Below, one piece after another: positions 25,690 to 35,000 of a stretch of DNA of 64,000 nt. This DNA is from Tychonema litorale BBK16 (lineage in GTDB: Bacteria > Cyanobacteriota > Cyanobacteriia > Cyanobacteriales > Microcoleaceae). A model generated the notes under the pieces. That model ran no database searches. It was not told the DNA's origin and worked only from the letters and a program-made list of their open reading frames with translations. The translations under genes were made by a program, and so were the position numbers. Every line of letters begins with the position of its first letter. The stretch's first letter is position 1. The stretch is taken from assembly GCF_021648855.1 (NCBI RefSeq), contig NZ_JAKJHX010000003.1, forward strand, positions 1 to 64,000, written 5' to 3'.

Positions 25690-26274
25690 ATGACACAGAC
25701 ACTCTTACAGCCAATAGAGCAACGGTTCATTCACTTCGGGATTAGTTGGGAACAGTTCAAGTTAATTGAACAGGGGTTCTCTGACTCTCCTGGTATCAAG
25801 TTATTTTATTACAAAGGAGAGGTAGAAATCTTGGCAGTTTCTCCAGAACACGAATTTTTCAGTCGGACAATTTGTACGCTGCTGGCTATCTACTGCGCCG
25901 AAAATGAAATTGAGTTTGCACCTACGGGAAGTTTTACCCAAGAAAAGGAAAGGGTAGTGTCTGCACAAGCCGATGAATCTTTTTTTATTGGCAAGCGTAT
26001 CACTCTAAATTCTCCCCCTGATTTATGTATTGAAGTAATTTTTACTAGCGGTAATGTGAGCAAATTGCAGCGCTATCGAGTATTGGGAGTTGCTGAAGTC
26101 TGGTTCTGGGAAGATGGTTTATTGGCTATGTATCGCTTGGGTGCTGAGGGTTATGAAAAAATTTCTTCGAGTGCGGTTTTGCCAGATTTAGATATTAACT
26201 TACTGTGTCGCTGCTTGCTGATGGCTTCGAGTGTGGAAACGATGAGAGAGTTTAGGAAGGGGATTTGTGGTTAG
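25690..26274 (+). CDS. Uma2 family protein, divergent
   Basis: This 194-residue protein from ATG 25690 (GGAG about 8 bases before it; ATG 25675 is an alternative) has the Uma2 outline: GISWEQFKLIEQGFSDSPGI, LFYYKGEVEILAVSPEHEFF, and PDLCIEVIFTSGNVSKLQRY with the Glu of the nuclease core. The Lys follows in SKLQRYR, and then VAEVWFWEDGLLAMYRL. It belongs to a different Uma2 subgroup from its neighbours. Its 3' end is partly duplicated at 27571-27612. Confidence 0.8.
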   Translation: MTQTLLQPIEQRFIHFGISWEQFKLIEQGFSDSPGIKLFYYKGEVEILAVSPEHEFFSRTICTLLAIYCAENEIEFAPTGSFTQEKERVVSAQADESFFIGKRITLNSPPDLCIEVIFTSGNVSKLQRYRVLGVAEVWFWEDGLLAMYRLGAEGYEKISSSAVLPDLDINLLCRCLLMASSVETMREFRKGICG

Positions 26275-26335
26275 GGCGATCGCACAGTGATTAAATCATG
26301 ATAAAATTCAGTGATAAAAATCAATCATAAATTCC

Positions 26336-27469
26336 ATGACGCGATTCATTCACGATCGCTTTGCTAAAGAATACCTGGAAGAAATGCTTTCTCCGATCGG
26401 CACAGTCAATGTCGGTCGCGATGTGACTTCGGAAGTCCGAGAAATCGATGTCTATTTCACTCCTGGCACTCCAATCCCAGAATATACACAAAATCTAGGA
26501 TTGTTGGGAAAAATGGCTTCTACGACGGCAATATTTGAACCATTTCGCAATCCGATCGCTCTGGGCGACGTCTGGAACTGTACGAGTAAGTTATTCGATT
26601 TGCGAAGAGAATTAGAGCGTCAGGCAAGAAGAGACAATACTCGCTATGATGATGCTAAGTTGCCCTTCCTGTGGATTTTGACACCGACAGCCTCGAAATC
26701 ATTAGTTTCAGGTTTTGGTGGAATACCAAACCTCTCTAATTGGTTGGAGGGCATCTATTTTTTCCCGGAGCACTGGCAAGGGGCAATTGTGGTGATTCAC
26801 CAGTTGCCAGAAACACCAGAAACCCTGTGGTTGAGGATTTTGGGCAAAGGGAAAGTACAACAAAGGGCTGTTTCTCAATTGAGCGCTTTAGCCACAAACG
26901 ATCCGCTGCGGATTACTGCGTTAGAGTTATTGTATAGGTTACAGTCAAATTTAGTAACCGATATCCCACAAGAATTAGAATCAGAAGAGCGGGAGTTAAT
27001 TATGGCCATTGCACCACTTTTTCAACAACAAATACAAGCAGCACAGCAACAAGCTAGGGAAGAAGGTCTAGAACGAGGGCTAGAACGAGGGCTCGAACGA
27101 GGGCTCGAACGAGGGCTCGAACGAGGCAGACAAGAGCAGCAACGCTTAATTTTATCAGATTTTCTGCCAGGAAAATTTGGAGAATTAAGTGCCAAAATGA
27201 GCGTTTTTTTAACGCCTCTCTCCAAGTTGTCGGCGACGGAATTTACTCGGATGTTGCTGGCGATATCAATGCTCACCGTCGATGAATCAGGACAGCAACA
27301 AGCGGTTAAATTGTTGGCGGAATATGTCTTGAGAATGTACTTAAACGAATCGGCAGATATTCTCGATACAGCCGTTAGCAATTTGCTAGAATTATCAGTG
27401 GCAGAATTGACAGTGTTGGTGGAAGAAATGCCACGGTTATCGGCTGATGAGTTGAGGGCAAGATTATAG
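26336..27469 (+). CDS. Rpn/PD-(D/E)XK-like protein with GLER repeats
   Basis: This 377-residue protein begins TRFIHDRFAKEYLEEMLSPI and EVREIDVYFTPGT, the start of a cyanobacterial family related to Rpn-type PD-(D/E)XK nucleases. A middle region (about 85-225) is followed by five consecutive GLER units (about 243-262) in a predicted coiled coil, and then a helical C-terminal domain. Such proteins are often misnamed 'flagellar assembly protein H' because of this repeat; nothing here supports a flagellar role. The GLER repeat is a 12-base tandem DNA repeat at about 27065-27126, liable to copy-number change. Function unknown. Confidence 0.65.
   Translation: MTRFIHDRFAKEYLEEMLSPIGTVNVGRDVTSEVREIDVYFTPGTPIPEYTQNLGLLGKMASTTAIFEPFRNPIALGDVWNCTSKLFDLRRELERQARRDNTRYDDAKLPFLWILTPTASKSLVSGFGGIPNLSNWLEGIYFFPEHWQGAIVVIHQLPETPETLWLRILGKGKVQQRAVSQLSALATNDPLRITALELLYRLQSNLVTDIPQELESEERELIMAIAPLFQQQIQAAQQQAREEGLERGLERGLERGLERGLERGRQEQQRLILSDFLPGKFGELSAKMSVFLTPLSKLSATEFTRMLLAISMLTVDESGQQQAVKLLAEYVLRMYLNESADILDTAVSNLLELSVAELTVLVEEMPRLSADELRARL
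27065..27126 (+). repeat. 12-bp tandem repeat (GGGCTCGAACGA type) inside a gene
   Basis: Five in-frame copies of a 12-base unit encode GLER. Copies differ by single bases (CTAGAA, CTCGAA), which suggests recent expansion by slippage. Confidence 0.85.
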
Positions 27470-27525
27470 ATTTTTTGGAGGAGAGCGATCCTAAATGAGT
27501 CGTAAATCTTTTTACCCCACCCCAA

Positions 27526-27548
27526 CCCTCCCCTTAGTAAGGGGAGGG
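27526..27548. repeat. CCCTCCCCTTA hairpin
   Basis: CCCTCCCCTTA (27526-27536) pairs exactly with TAAGGGGAGGG (27538-27548): 11 bp with a one-base loop. A dispersed repeat placed just before the Uma2 remnant. Confidence 0.7.
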
Positions 27549-27570
27549 AGTAAGAAATTCACAAATGATT

Positions 27571-27612
27571 GTGGAAGCGATGAGGGAGTTTACGAGGGGG
27601 ATTTCTGGTTAG
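27571..27612 (+). pseudogene. 3'-end remnant of a Uma2 gene
   Basis: In frame, GTGGAAGCGATGAGG reads VEAMREFTRGISG then TAG, matching the last residues of the Uma2 gene at 25690-26274 (VETMREFRKGICG then TAG). The shared GGTTAGGGCG follows in both. Only the tail survives, so a larger duplicate has been deleted. Confidence 0.65.
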
Positions 27613-27718
27613 GGCGGGGGTTTCAGGCGAGGATTGCCAGTATGTGTTGCGATTTGGCGGGCGATCGCATATTTTCTGACATACTAGAATAATTTGCCAG
27701 CGTTGAGCATAATTGAAC

Positions 27719-29038
27719 ATGGATCGCGAAAACTTAGAGTTAATCGAAAACATTCGCCAGCAGTTTGACAATACTCCTTATCCCAGAATCCCGCTGGAAC
27801 AATCTCCAAAAGACAACAGTGAATTGCTGTACCTTCACAATCTGGTAACTGCTTACTACTTCAGAAATCGGAAAGTTATCAATACCGAAGGTAAAGTTAT
27901 CCTCGATGCGGGATGCGGCACCGGTTATAAATCCTTGGTTTTAGCTCTAGCCAATCCGGGAGCGAAAATAGTAGGCATCGATTTATCAGCAGAATCTGTG
28001 AAACTAGCTGAGCAACGTTTACAGTATCATGGGGTTGCTAATGCAGAGTTTTATGCTTTGAAGATAGAAGATTTACCAAGTTTGAATTTAGAGTTTGACT
28101 ATATCAATGCTGACGAAGTTCTGTATCTCTTGCCCGATGCTATTTCTGGATTGCAAGCGATGAAATCAGTTTTGACACCAGACGGAATCATCCGCACAAA
28201 CCTACACAGTGCCAATGGTAGAGCCGGAGTATTTCGCGCTCAATCGGCTTTCAAAACTATGGGATTAATGGATGGATGTCCAGGAGAATTGGAGGTGGAA
28301 ATAGTCCGGGAAACAATGGAAGCATTACAAGATGGAGTAGCGCTTAAGGCATTTACCTGGAATACCGATCGCTCGAACGATGAGGGATGGATTATGGTTA
28401 ACTATTTATTCGTCGGTGATAAAGGTTGTACTATTCCTGAAGTGTTTGCAATGTTGAGAGGTGCTGATTTAGAGTTTATCAGTATGGTGGCTTGGCATCG
28501 GTGGGAGTTGATGGATTTGTTCAAAGATCCAGATGATTTGCCTCCGTTTTTGGCGATGAGTCTGCCAGAAGCTTCTGTGGAAGAGCGGCTGCATTTATTT
28601 GATTTGTTACATCCCCTGCACCGTTTGTTTGATTTCTGGTGCGGCAATCCCCATCGGGCTCAGGATTTTGTGCCCGTGGCGGAATGGACGGAGGCTCAAT
28701 GGCGGGAAGCACGGGTACACCTGCACCCGCAACTGAGGACTTCCCAGATTAGGGAAGATTTGATGAATTGCATTGACAGCCAAACGCCGTTTGAGATTAG
28801 CCGTTATATTATTGTGCCCACTCTAGCGCCGGTGGCGATCGACAGTACCATGGCGGCTTGTCTGCTACCACTGTGGGAGGGGCCGCAGTCTGTGGTTTCG
28901 CTAGTGCAGAAGTGGCTCCAAATCCGCGCTCAGATGGCTGTTAACCTAGAGCCTGTTAGCGAGCAGACTGCCTTTGAGGAAGTCAAGGAACTGTTGATTA
29001 GGCTGGAAGTCTTTCTGTATGTGCTTTTGGAGCCTTAG
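27719..29038 (+). CDS. Class I SAM-dependent methyltransferase with a long C-terminal region
   Basis: This 439-residue protein has the methyltransferase motif I VILDAGCGTGYKSLVLAL (about 60), GIDLSAESVKLAEQRL (motif II, binding the SAM ribose) and the later NADEVLYLLPDAISGLQAMK. The N-terminal DNTPYPRIPLEQSPKDN is typical of a cyanobacterial group that often neighbours TPR/OGT proteins. The roughly 230-residue C-terminal part (HRWELMDLFKDPDDLPPF onward) has no named domain. ATG 27719 is preferred to TTG 27713. It stands on the same strand just before the pilin gene. Confidence 0.8.
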   Translation: MDRENLELIENIRQQFDNTPYPRIPLEQSPKDNSELLYLHNLVTAYYFRNRKVINTEGKVILDAGCGTGYKSLVLALANPGAKIVGIDLSAESVKLAEQRLQYHGVANAEFYALKIEDLPSLNLEFDYINADEVLYLLPDAISGLQAMKSVLTPDGIIRTNLHSANGRAGVFRAQSAFKTMGLMDGCPGELEVEIVRETMEALQDGVALKAFTWNTDRSNDEGWIMVNYLFVGDKGCTIPEVFAMLRGADLEFISMVAWHRWELMDLFKDPDDLPPFLAMSLPEASVEERLHLFDLLHPLHRLFDFWCGNPHRAQDFVPVAEWTEAQWREARVHLHPQLRTSQIREDLMNCIDSQTPFEISRYIIVPTLAPVAIDSTMAACLLPLWEGPQSVVSLVQKWLQIRAQMAVNLEPVSEQTAFEEVKELLIRLEVFLYVLLEP

Positions 29039-29152
29039 AGCCAGGAGTTGAAAAAAAAAATAGTTTGGGGTGATATTAAAGCGCCGATAACTGGGTAAGT
29101 TACATATAAGAGTTAGAAATCGAGCATCCCACCCCTCAAGGAGAAAAGACTT

Positions 29153-29674
29153 ATGAAGACTGAATTTAAAGCTAAGTTCCTGCAACACATCAACAAAAGA
29201 AGACAGGATCAAGGTTTCACCCTGATTGAACTGCTGGTTGTTATCATCATCATCGGTATTTTGTCTGCGATCGCCTTGCCATCCTTCCTCAGCCAAGCTA
29301 ACAAAGCCAAGCAGACAGAAGGTAAGCAGTACGCCAGCTCAGTTATTAAGGCCCAACAAGCTTACTACGCAGAAAATAGCAAATTTATCGATCAAATGAC
29401 TTCGTTGGGTATTGGTCTAAAAACTTCCACCCAAAACTATACATACAACCTCAGTCTCACCGGCACAACTGGAGCTCAAATCGCAGCAAATCCAACTGCC
29501 GGTGGCGCGCTCAAATCTTACGCTGGAACAGTTGGTTTGGTTCCTTCGGGAGATGCGAAAGGTACGCAATCTGTACTTTGTGAGAGTACAAGTAGTGGTG
29601 TCCCAGCCACAGTCGGTGCTGCTGATGGAACGATTGTTAGTTGTGGCGCTGGCATGACAGAAGTGACCAAGTAA
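29153..29674 (+). CDS. Type IV pilin-like protein
   Basis: This 173-residue prepilin has a 21-residue basic leader ending in Gly before FTLIELLVVIIIIGILSAIA, with the conserved Glu at +5 of the mature protein. A PilD-type peptidase cuts after the Gly and methylates Phe. The variable C-terminal domain is rich in Thr, Ser, Gly and Ala, with two Cys (CESTSSG and VSCGAG) able to close a disulfide loop. An AAGGAG RBS precedes the ATG. Its mature surface, rich in Thr and Ser, is a reasonable target for the glycosyltransferases next to it; that link is inference. Confidence 0.9.
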   Translation: MKTEFKAKFLQHINKRRQDQGFTLIELLVVIIIIGILSAIALPSFLSQANKAKQTEGKQYASSVIKAQQAYYAENSKFIDQMTSLGIGLKTSTQNYTYNLSLTGTTGAQIAANPTAGGALKSYAGTVGLVPSGDAKGTQSVLCESTSSGVPATVGAADGTIVSCGAGMTEVTK

Positions 29675-29709
29675 TTTCTGAGTACAAACAAAGATGTTTG
29701 TACAATCAA

Positions 29710-29742
29710 AAAGCGGGTAGTGCCCAGGGTACTATCCGCTTT
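29710..29742 (+). terminator. Probable pilin terminator
   Basis: AAAGCGGGTAGT (29710-29721) pairs with ACTATCCGCTTT (29731-29742), 12 bp including G-T pairs, starting 35 bases after the pilin stop. The T-tract is poor, so it may be an attenuator rather than a full stop before the downstream gene. Confidence 0.6.
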
Positions 29743-29812
29743 GTATTATGGGATCTGGCATGATAAAATTTCCAACTGTTTGCATTTAAAACAGCTTTTA
29801 GAGGCTTGTTCT

Positions 29813-32053
29813 ATGGTTTCTCAAAATTTGACCCTAACACCTGACTGGCAGCAGCAAGCCGATCAATTTTTACTCAGCGGAAATTATCATCAGGCTGCAC
29901 AGCTTTACGAGCAAGCCATTGCCGCAGCACCCGAAATTAAGTCTTACTACTGGCATTTAGGGCTGATATTGCTGTTGGAGGGTCAAGAAACCGAGGCTCA
30001 GACAACCTGGCTATTGGCAATGGCGGAAGGGGAGTCAGAAGAGATCGATTTGTGGACGATTGAACTGATGGAGGTACTGCAAGCTGAAGCAGAGCGGCGA
30101 GAGTTAGAGCTGACTGACTATTCAGTAGCTTGGGCAATTCGACAGCACCTGCGAGAAATTAACCCTACTGAGATTAACAACCTTCTGCAATTGATAGAGT
30201 TGTCTATTCTGTTGGGAACTTATACAGGAAACGAACTGACCGATTTAGGGGTAATTGAGCTTTTGAAATCTGAACCTGCGAGATCGGTTGATTCTGATAG
30301 ATTAGTACAATTTTGGAAGCAGATTTTATATATAGCTCCTTTCCATCCTTCATCCTTTGATTTAACGGAAGTCTGTCTGCCTTACGTTAAGGAACCTCTG
30401 CTATTTTTAGATAATTTAATAGAATTTATTTATAAGATTTCCTATTCAGCTAAAAGATTTACTCTCGGAGTTCGTTTCACTGAGTTAGGTCTGCGTTTAG
30501 CTCCTGAACATCCAGAACTACTCCGAACTTTATCTTGCCTTTATCAAGATATCCATGACTACGATCGGGGAATAGAAACTGCTAAGCTTTGCTATTCTCT
30601 CATGGATAACTTAGCTGATAAAATATATGCAAATCACCTGATTATGCGAGGTTTAATGAGTGCTGGTGGCTATTGGGATGAGTTTACTTCTGTGATTGAA
30701 AGGCATAAGTTGCTTCTTGGATCTTTGAGTAAAGAGCAACCGACTTACCTCGATTCAAGTTCGACGATTCGCTTATTAAGTTCTAGTTTTTTCTTCCCAT
30801 ATTTTCAGGATGATCCTAAAGAAAATGTCAAAATTCGTTCTCAAGTAGCACAGCTTTGTCAATTAAATGTAGAAAACTATGCTAAGGCGAAAGTAGAGCA
30901 ATATCGACACCGACACTCTTCTATCGTGAAAAGAGAGGGTTCTCGTAAACGGTTAAAAATAGGATATATTTCCTATTGCCTCCGTACCCATTCTGTGGGT
31001 TCGCTAGCAAGATGGTTATTTCAGTATCATAACCACGATCGTTTTGAAATTAATGCTTATTTTCTGGCAGCCGAACATACCTGCGATCCTGTACAGGATT
31101 GGTACATTAGCAAAGTAGATCGAGCTTATAAATTAGGACTAGATGGGGCCGGAACTGCCGAAAGGATTTATGAAGATGAGATTGATATTTTAATCGAACT
31201 CGATAGCCTAACGCTGAATAATACTTGTGAGATTATGGCAATGAAACCTGCCCCAATTCAAGCTACTTGGCTGGGGTGGGATGCTTCAGGAGTGCCGGCA
31301 GTTGATTACTACATTGCCGACCCCTATGTATTGCCAGAATCAGCTCAGGAATACTATACGGAAAAAATTTGGCGTTTGCCACAAACTTACATAGCAGTAG
31401 ATGGTTTTGAGGTAGGCGTACCAACCCTCCGGCGCGAAAATTTAAATATTCCTAGTGATGCAGTTATCTATCTGAGCGCTCAGAGAGGATATAAATACAA
31501 TCCGAATACTGTACGGCTGCAAATGCAAATTCTGCAAGCAGTCCCAAATAGCTATTTCATTGTTAAAGGCTTAGCCGATCAAGAAGCACTCAAAAACTTT
31601 TTCATTCAGATAGCGACATCCGAGGGAGTGGATGAGGAGCGCCTGCGGTTTTTACCTTTGGTTGCTTCCGAGGCTGAGCATCGAGCTAATTTAGGAATTG
31701 CTGATGTAGTTCTAGATACTTATCCCTATAACGGAGCTACAACTACTATGGAAACCCTGTGGATGGGGATTCCGATAGTAACTCGTGTAGGAGAGCAATT
31801 TTCTAGCCGGAATAGTTACACGATGATGATGAATGCAGGGATAACGGAGGGAATTGCTTGGACGGATCGAGAATATGTGGAATGGGGAATTCGCTTGGGA
31901 AAAGACCAGAATTTGCGACAGCAAATTGCTTGGACTTTGCGACAGTCACGGCAAACTGCGCCTCTATGGAATGGGAAACAATTCACCCACGAAATGGAGA
32001 AAGCTTACGAACAGATGTGGCAAAAATATTGCGCTCTTGAGAAGCATAGTTAA
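29813..32053 (+). CDS. Module B/TPR - OGT-like (GT41, SPINDLY family) glycosyltransferase
   Basis: The 746-residue protein from ATG 29813 (GTG 29720 extends the frame but overlaps the terminator hairpin). Residues about 5-210 are module B (a TPR pair QQADQFLLSGNYHQAAQLYE, YWHLGLILLLEG, then a helical region), shared with the protein at 41673. Residues about 377-735 are OGT-like: LKIGYISYCLRTHSVGSLA with the His expected for catalysis, PAPIQATWLGWDASGVPAVD, SAQRGYKYNPNT with the UDP-site Lys, and DTYPYNGATTTMETLWMGIP. It is the most complete OGT catalytic domain in the window. It follows the pilin gene, making pilin O-glycosylation a testable idea. Confidence 0.85.
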   Translation: MVSQNLTLTPDWQQQADQFLLSGNYHQAAQLYEQAIAAAPEIKSYYWHLGLILLLEGQETEAQTTWLLAMAEGESEEIDLWTIELMEVLQAEAERRELELTDYSVAWAIRQHLREINPTEINNLLQLIELSILLGTYTGNELTDLGVIELLKSEPARSVDSDRLVQFWKQILYIAPFHPSSFDLTEVCLPYVKEPLLFLDNLIEFIYKISYSAKRFTLGVRFTELGLRLAPEHPELLRTLSCLYQDIHDYDRGIETAKLCYSLMDNLADKIYANHLIMRGLMSAGGYWDEFTSVIERHKLLLGSLSKEQPTYLDSSSTIRLLSSSFFFPYFQDDPKENVKIRSQVAQLCQLNVENYAKAKVEQYRHRHSSIVKREGSRKRLKIGYISYCLRTHSVGSLARWLFQYHNHDRFEINAYFLAAEHTCDPVQDWYISKVDRAYKLGLDGAGTAERIYEDEIDILIELDSLTLNNTCEIMAMKPAPIQATWLGWDASGVPAVDYYIADPYVLPESAQEYYTEKIWRLPQTYIAVDGFEVGVPTLRRENLNIPSDAVIYLSAQRGYKYNPNTVRLQMQILQAVPNSYFIVKGLADQEALKNFFIQIATSEGVDEERLRFLPLVASEAEHRANLGIADVVLDTYPYNGATTTMETLWMGIPIVTRVGEQFSSRNSYTMMMNAGITEGIAWTDREYVEWGIRLGKDQNLRQQIAWTLRQSRQTAPLWNGKQFTHEMEKAYEQMWQKYCALEKHS

Positions 32054-32080
32054 TCTGAAATGATTTGGTGCAGGATTTTT

Positions 32081-35000
32081 TTAATCAATTGGCTTATAGG
32101 CTGTAGCCCAAAGATTGAGTCCTTCATTGTTGACTTCAACTGGATGGAAACCAGCTTCCTGTATTTTAAGAGCGAGGCTTTGCTGTGTAAAACCAGTACG
32201 GTGCGCCATATAGTATTTACCTTTAGCAATGTCAGCGCCGAAACCGTAGAGAATATCAAGAGCGGAAATCGGACCAGAGGGGGAAATGTAGAGAGGCTGC
32301 TCTAAGTTCCCCTGAGCTACATACTCTGCCACTTTCTGAATATCTGGCAATGTGATTAAGACAAATCCACCTGGCTTCAAGACTCGGTAAAATTCAGCTA
32401 AAGCGATCGCTACTTCGTGATGATAGATATGCTCAATATTATGGGATGACCAGATTGCATCAAAGGACTGACTTGACACTGAACTCATATCTGTAATGGA
32501 GCTGATAATATCCGGCTTGACATTTGGGTCAATATCAAGTCGCACTTCTTGCCACTCATCATTTCTAAAAGTCTCATGCAATCTTAAGAAAGAATAAGAG
32601 CCACAGCCTACATGGAGAACTTTTTTCCTCGATGTTTCTGATGTCGGTGTTACTGTTGCATCAGTCGCTAGTTTTTCTTGTACAACTTGTTGGTAAAACT
32701 GTTCGAGTGCTTTGACACAGGTTACGTCTTCGTAGAGATTAGCATGGCGATCGCTCATTTGCTGCGAGATATTCCGTCGCCATTCCGCATCTAATCCTAA
32801 TTTTACAGCTATGTCAATATACTCTGCCTCATCCTTGGCAATCGTATCTATTAGACCCAGTATTTTGAGCATCCCATAAGATTGGCGACTTCGCATTAAT
32901 TCTCCCGGACAGGTAACAATAGGCAAGTTACAGGCGATCGCTTCCAGGGTAGTGACACCTCCAGACCAACTAAAGGTATCTAGAAAAATATCCGAAAGCA
33001 GATTGAGCTGCCAATAACTAATCAAAGTTTGCCGAGGTAAAATGATGCAATAGTCTTCGCTATTCAAGCCGTACCGATTGAAAGCCTGTTTAAGTCGTTG
33101 CTGAAACTTGGCTGTTATTGATGGTTTTTGGTTGGCAATGAAGACGAACTGAGAATCTGCCAATCTTCGAGCAATTTCTGGAAAAATATAGTCATGCTGG
33201 GGTAAATATTTAGATAGCGATTGACAGGATAAGTACACAATTTTGTCATCAGAAATTTGAAAATCAGATCTGCTTTTCGTCTGTTCGGGAACGATCTGTT
33301 TAGTGTAGGAAATTCCCAATTTAGGCAAGCGAATTAATTGTTCCAAGTAATGCTCTTCTGCATTTTCTGGCTCCATTGCCTCGCTAGATAGAAAGTAGTC
33401 GATGGTTGGCAAACCAGAAGTAACTGGATGTAACCATGTTGTACACTGCACTGATGCCAGTCGCAAGGCAGCCATTTGTATCATCTGCGGGTGCATTCCA
33501 ACTTCTACAAAAACCAGAACGTGCAAGCGATCGGATATAATTTGCTGGCAAACAGCTTCTAGATCGTCTGCAATTTGATGGAAAAAATCACTATAGACTA
33601 TGAATTTTTCTGTTAAGGCATCCTGTTCAGAATTAATATGATAGCAATATATTTCAAATAGCTGGCGATCGCAGTTACGCAACCAGCCCAAAACAAGCTT
33701 GCCTACCCCATTGCCGCGCAACCCGTGAGAGACATAACCAATGCGAATTTTCTCCTGCGGTTTAAGGGGAGGAATTGAACGGGGCAATACCCACTGTGGA
33801 TAGTTAGCAGCCATAATTCGGTGAACTAACTGCCCGTACTCTTTTTGTAATTCTAAGTCATTCTTACCTTGATACTGAAGGAGGAAGTTTTGGTAGTAAC
33901 CAATCCCTTTTAAGGCATTCTGTCTTTCTTCAGGTTTTTCTAAAGAAATGTGGTGACTAAAATTTTGCAAACCTTGAGCAAATCGTTTCCGATAAAATTT
34001 AATTTCTTCAGAGGTGTCATAAATAACAGGCAAGAAAAGTTCTGCTTCTCGCTTTAAGTATAAAGCATGGGGAAGAAGTTTTGAGGATTTGTACGCTAAT
34101 GCAATCGCTTCTTGGGAGCGTCCAATCTTGTGCAAGGCTAATATCCACAAGAAATAAAGATCGGCTTTCTGTGGATATAAACGGGTACTCTCTTCGTAAA
34201 CTTTGAGAGCCTCATTTTCTTTATTTATTAATTGATAGCAATTAGCCAAGGCTGTATAAACTGGTACATCACCTGTTTGGATATCTAGAAAATTTTGAAA
34301 GTAAATAATGGCTTGGTCGTATTGTCTTTGATGATAAGAAGCATATCCTAAGTAATAATAGTATTGAGCTAAATTGTTTTTAGCTTGAAATGCTAAACCT
34401 AAATTGTTTAGAATATCAGGATGGTGGGGCTTGAGCTTGAGGGCTGCTTCGTAGGCACTAATGGCATCATCAGTTCGTTGGCATAACATTAAAAGGTTCC
34501 CCAAATTTAGATAACCACCGAAGTGACTTGAATTAGCTGCGATTGCCTGACGGTAAACTGATTCAGCTTTCTCGATTTCGCCTGTTTCGGCAAGGATATT
34601 ACCCAAGTTATTATAGGCTTGAACATTTTCAGGGTCGAGCTTAATCGCCTCTTGATACGCTTGAATAGCTTGAGAACGATCTCCAATTGTCTCTAGTACG
34701 ATACCTAAATTGTAGTGCCTGATAGATTTCAAAGGATCGAGTTCTATAGATTTTAGCACTAATAATATTGCATCTCGATATTGCTCTTTCATGTAACAAA
34801 GCGTTCCCAAGTGGAACCAAGCATCGGCATTTTCTGGTTCCCACCGCAAAACTTCTTGATATTTTTGTTCGGCTGTTATTAAATTTTGGCTTGCCCATAA
34901 TAAAATTTCTTCATCACTTGGGTTTGCATTTTTATTGCTTGGTATAATGGCTCCAGAACAGTGCAATTCTATTGCTTCGTTATGAAGAGTATTTATGATT

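Noticed and set aside
26336..27469. 'Flagellar assembly protein H' label for the GLER-repeat protein
   Set aside because: The match rests only on the charged repeat; the organism type has no flagella and the N-terminus is of the Rpn-like family.
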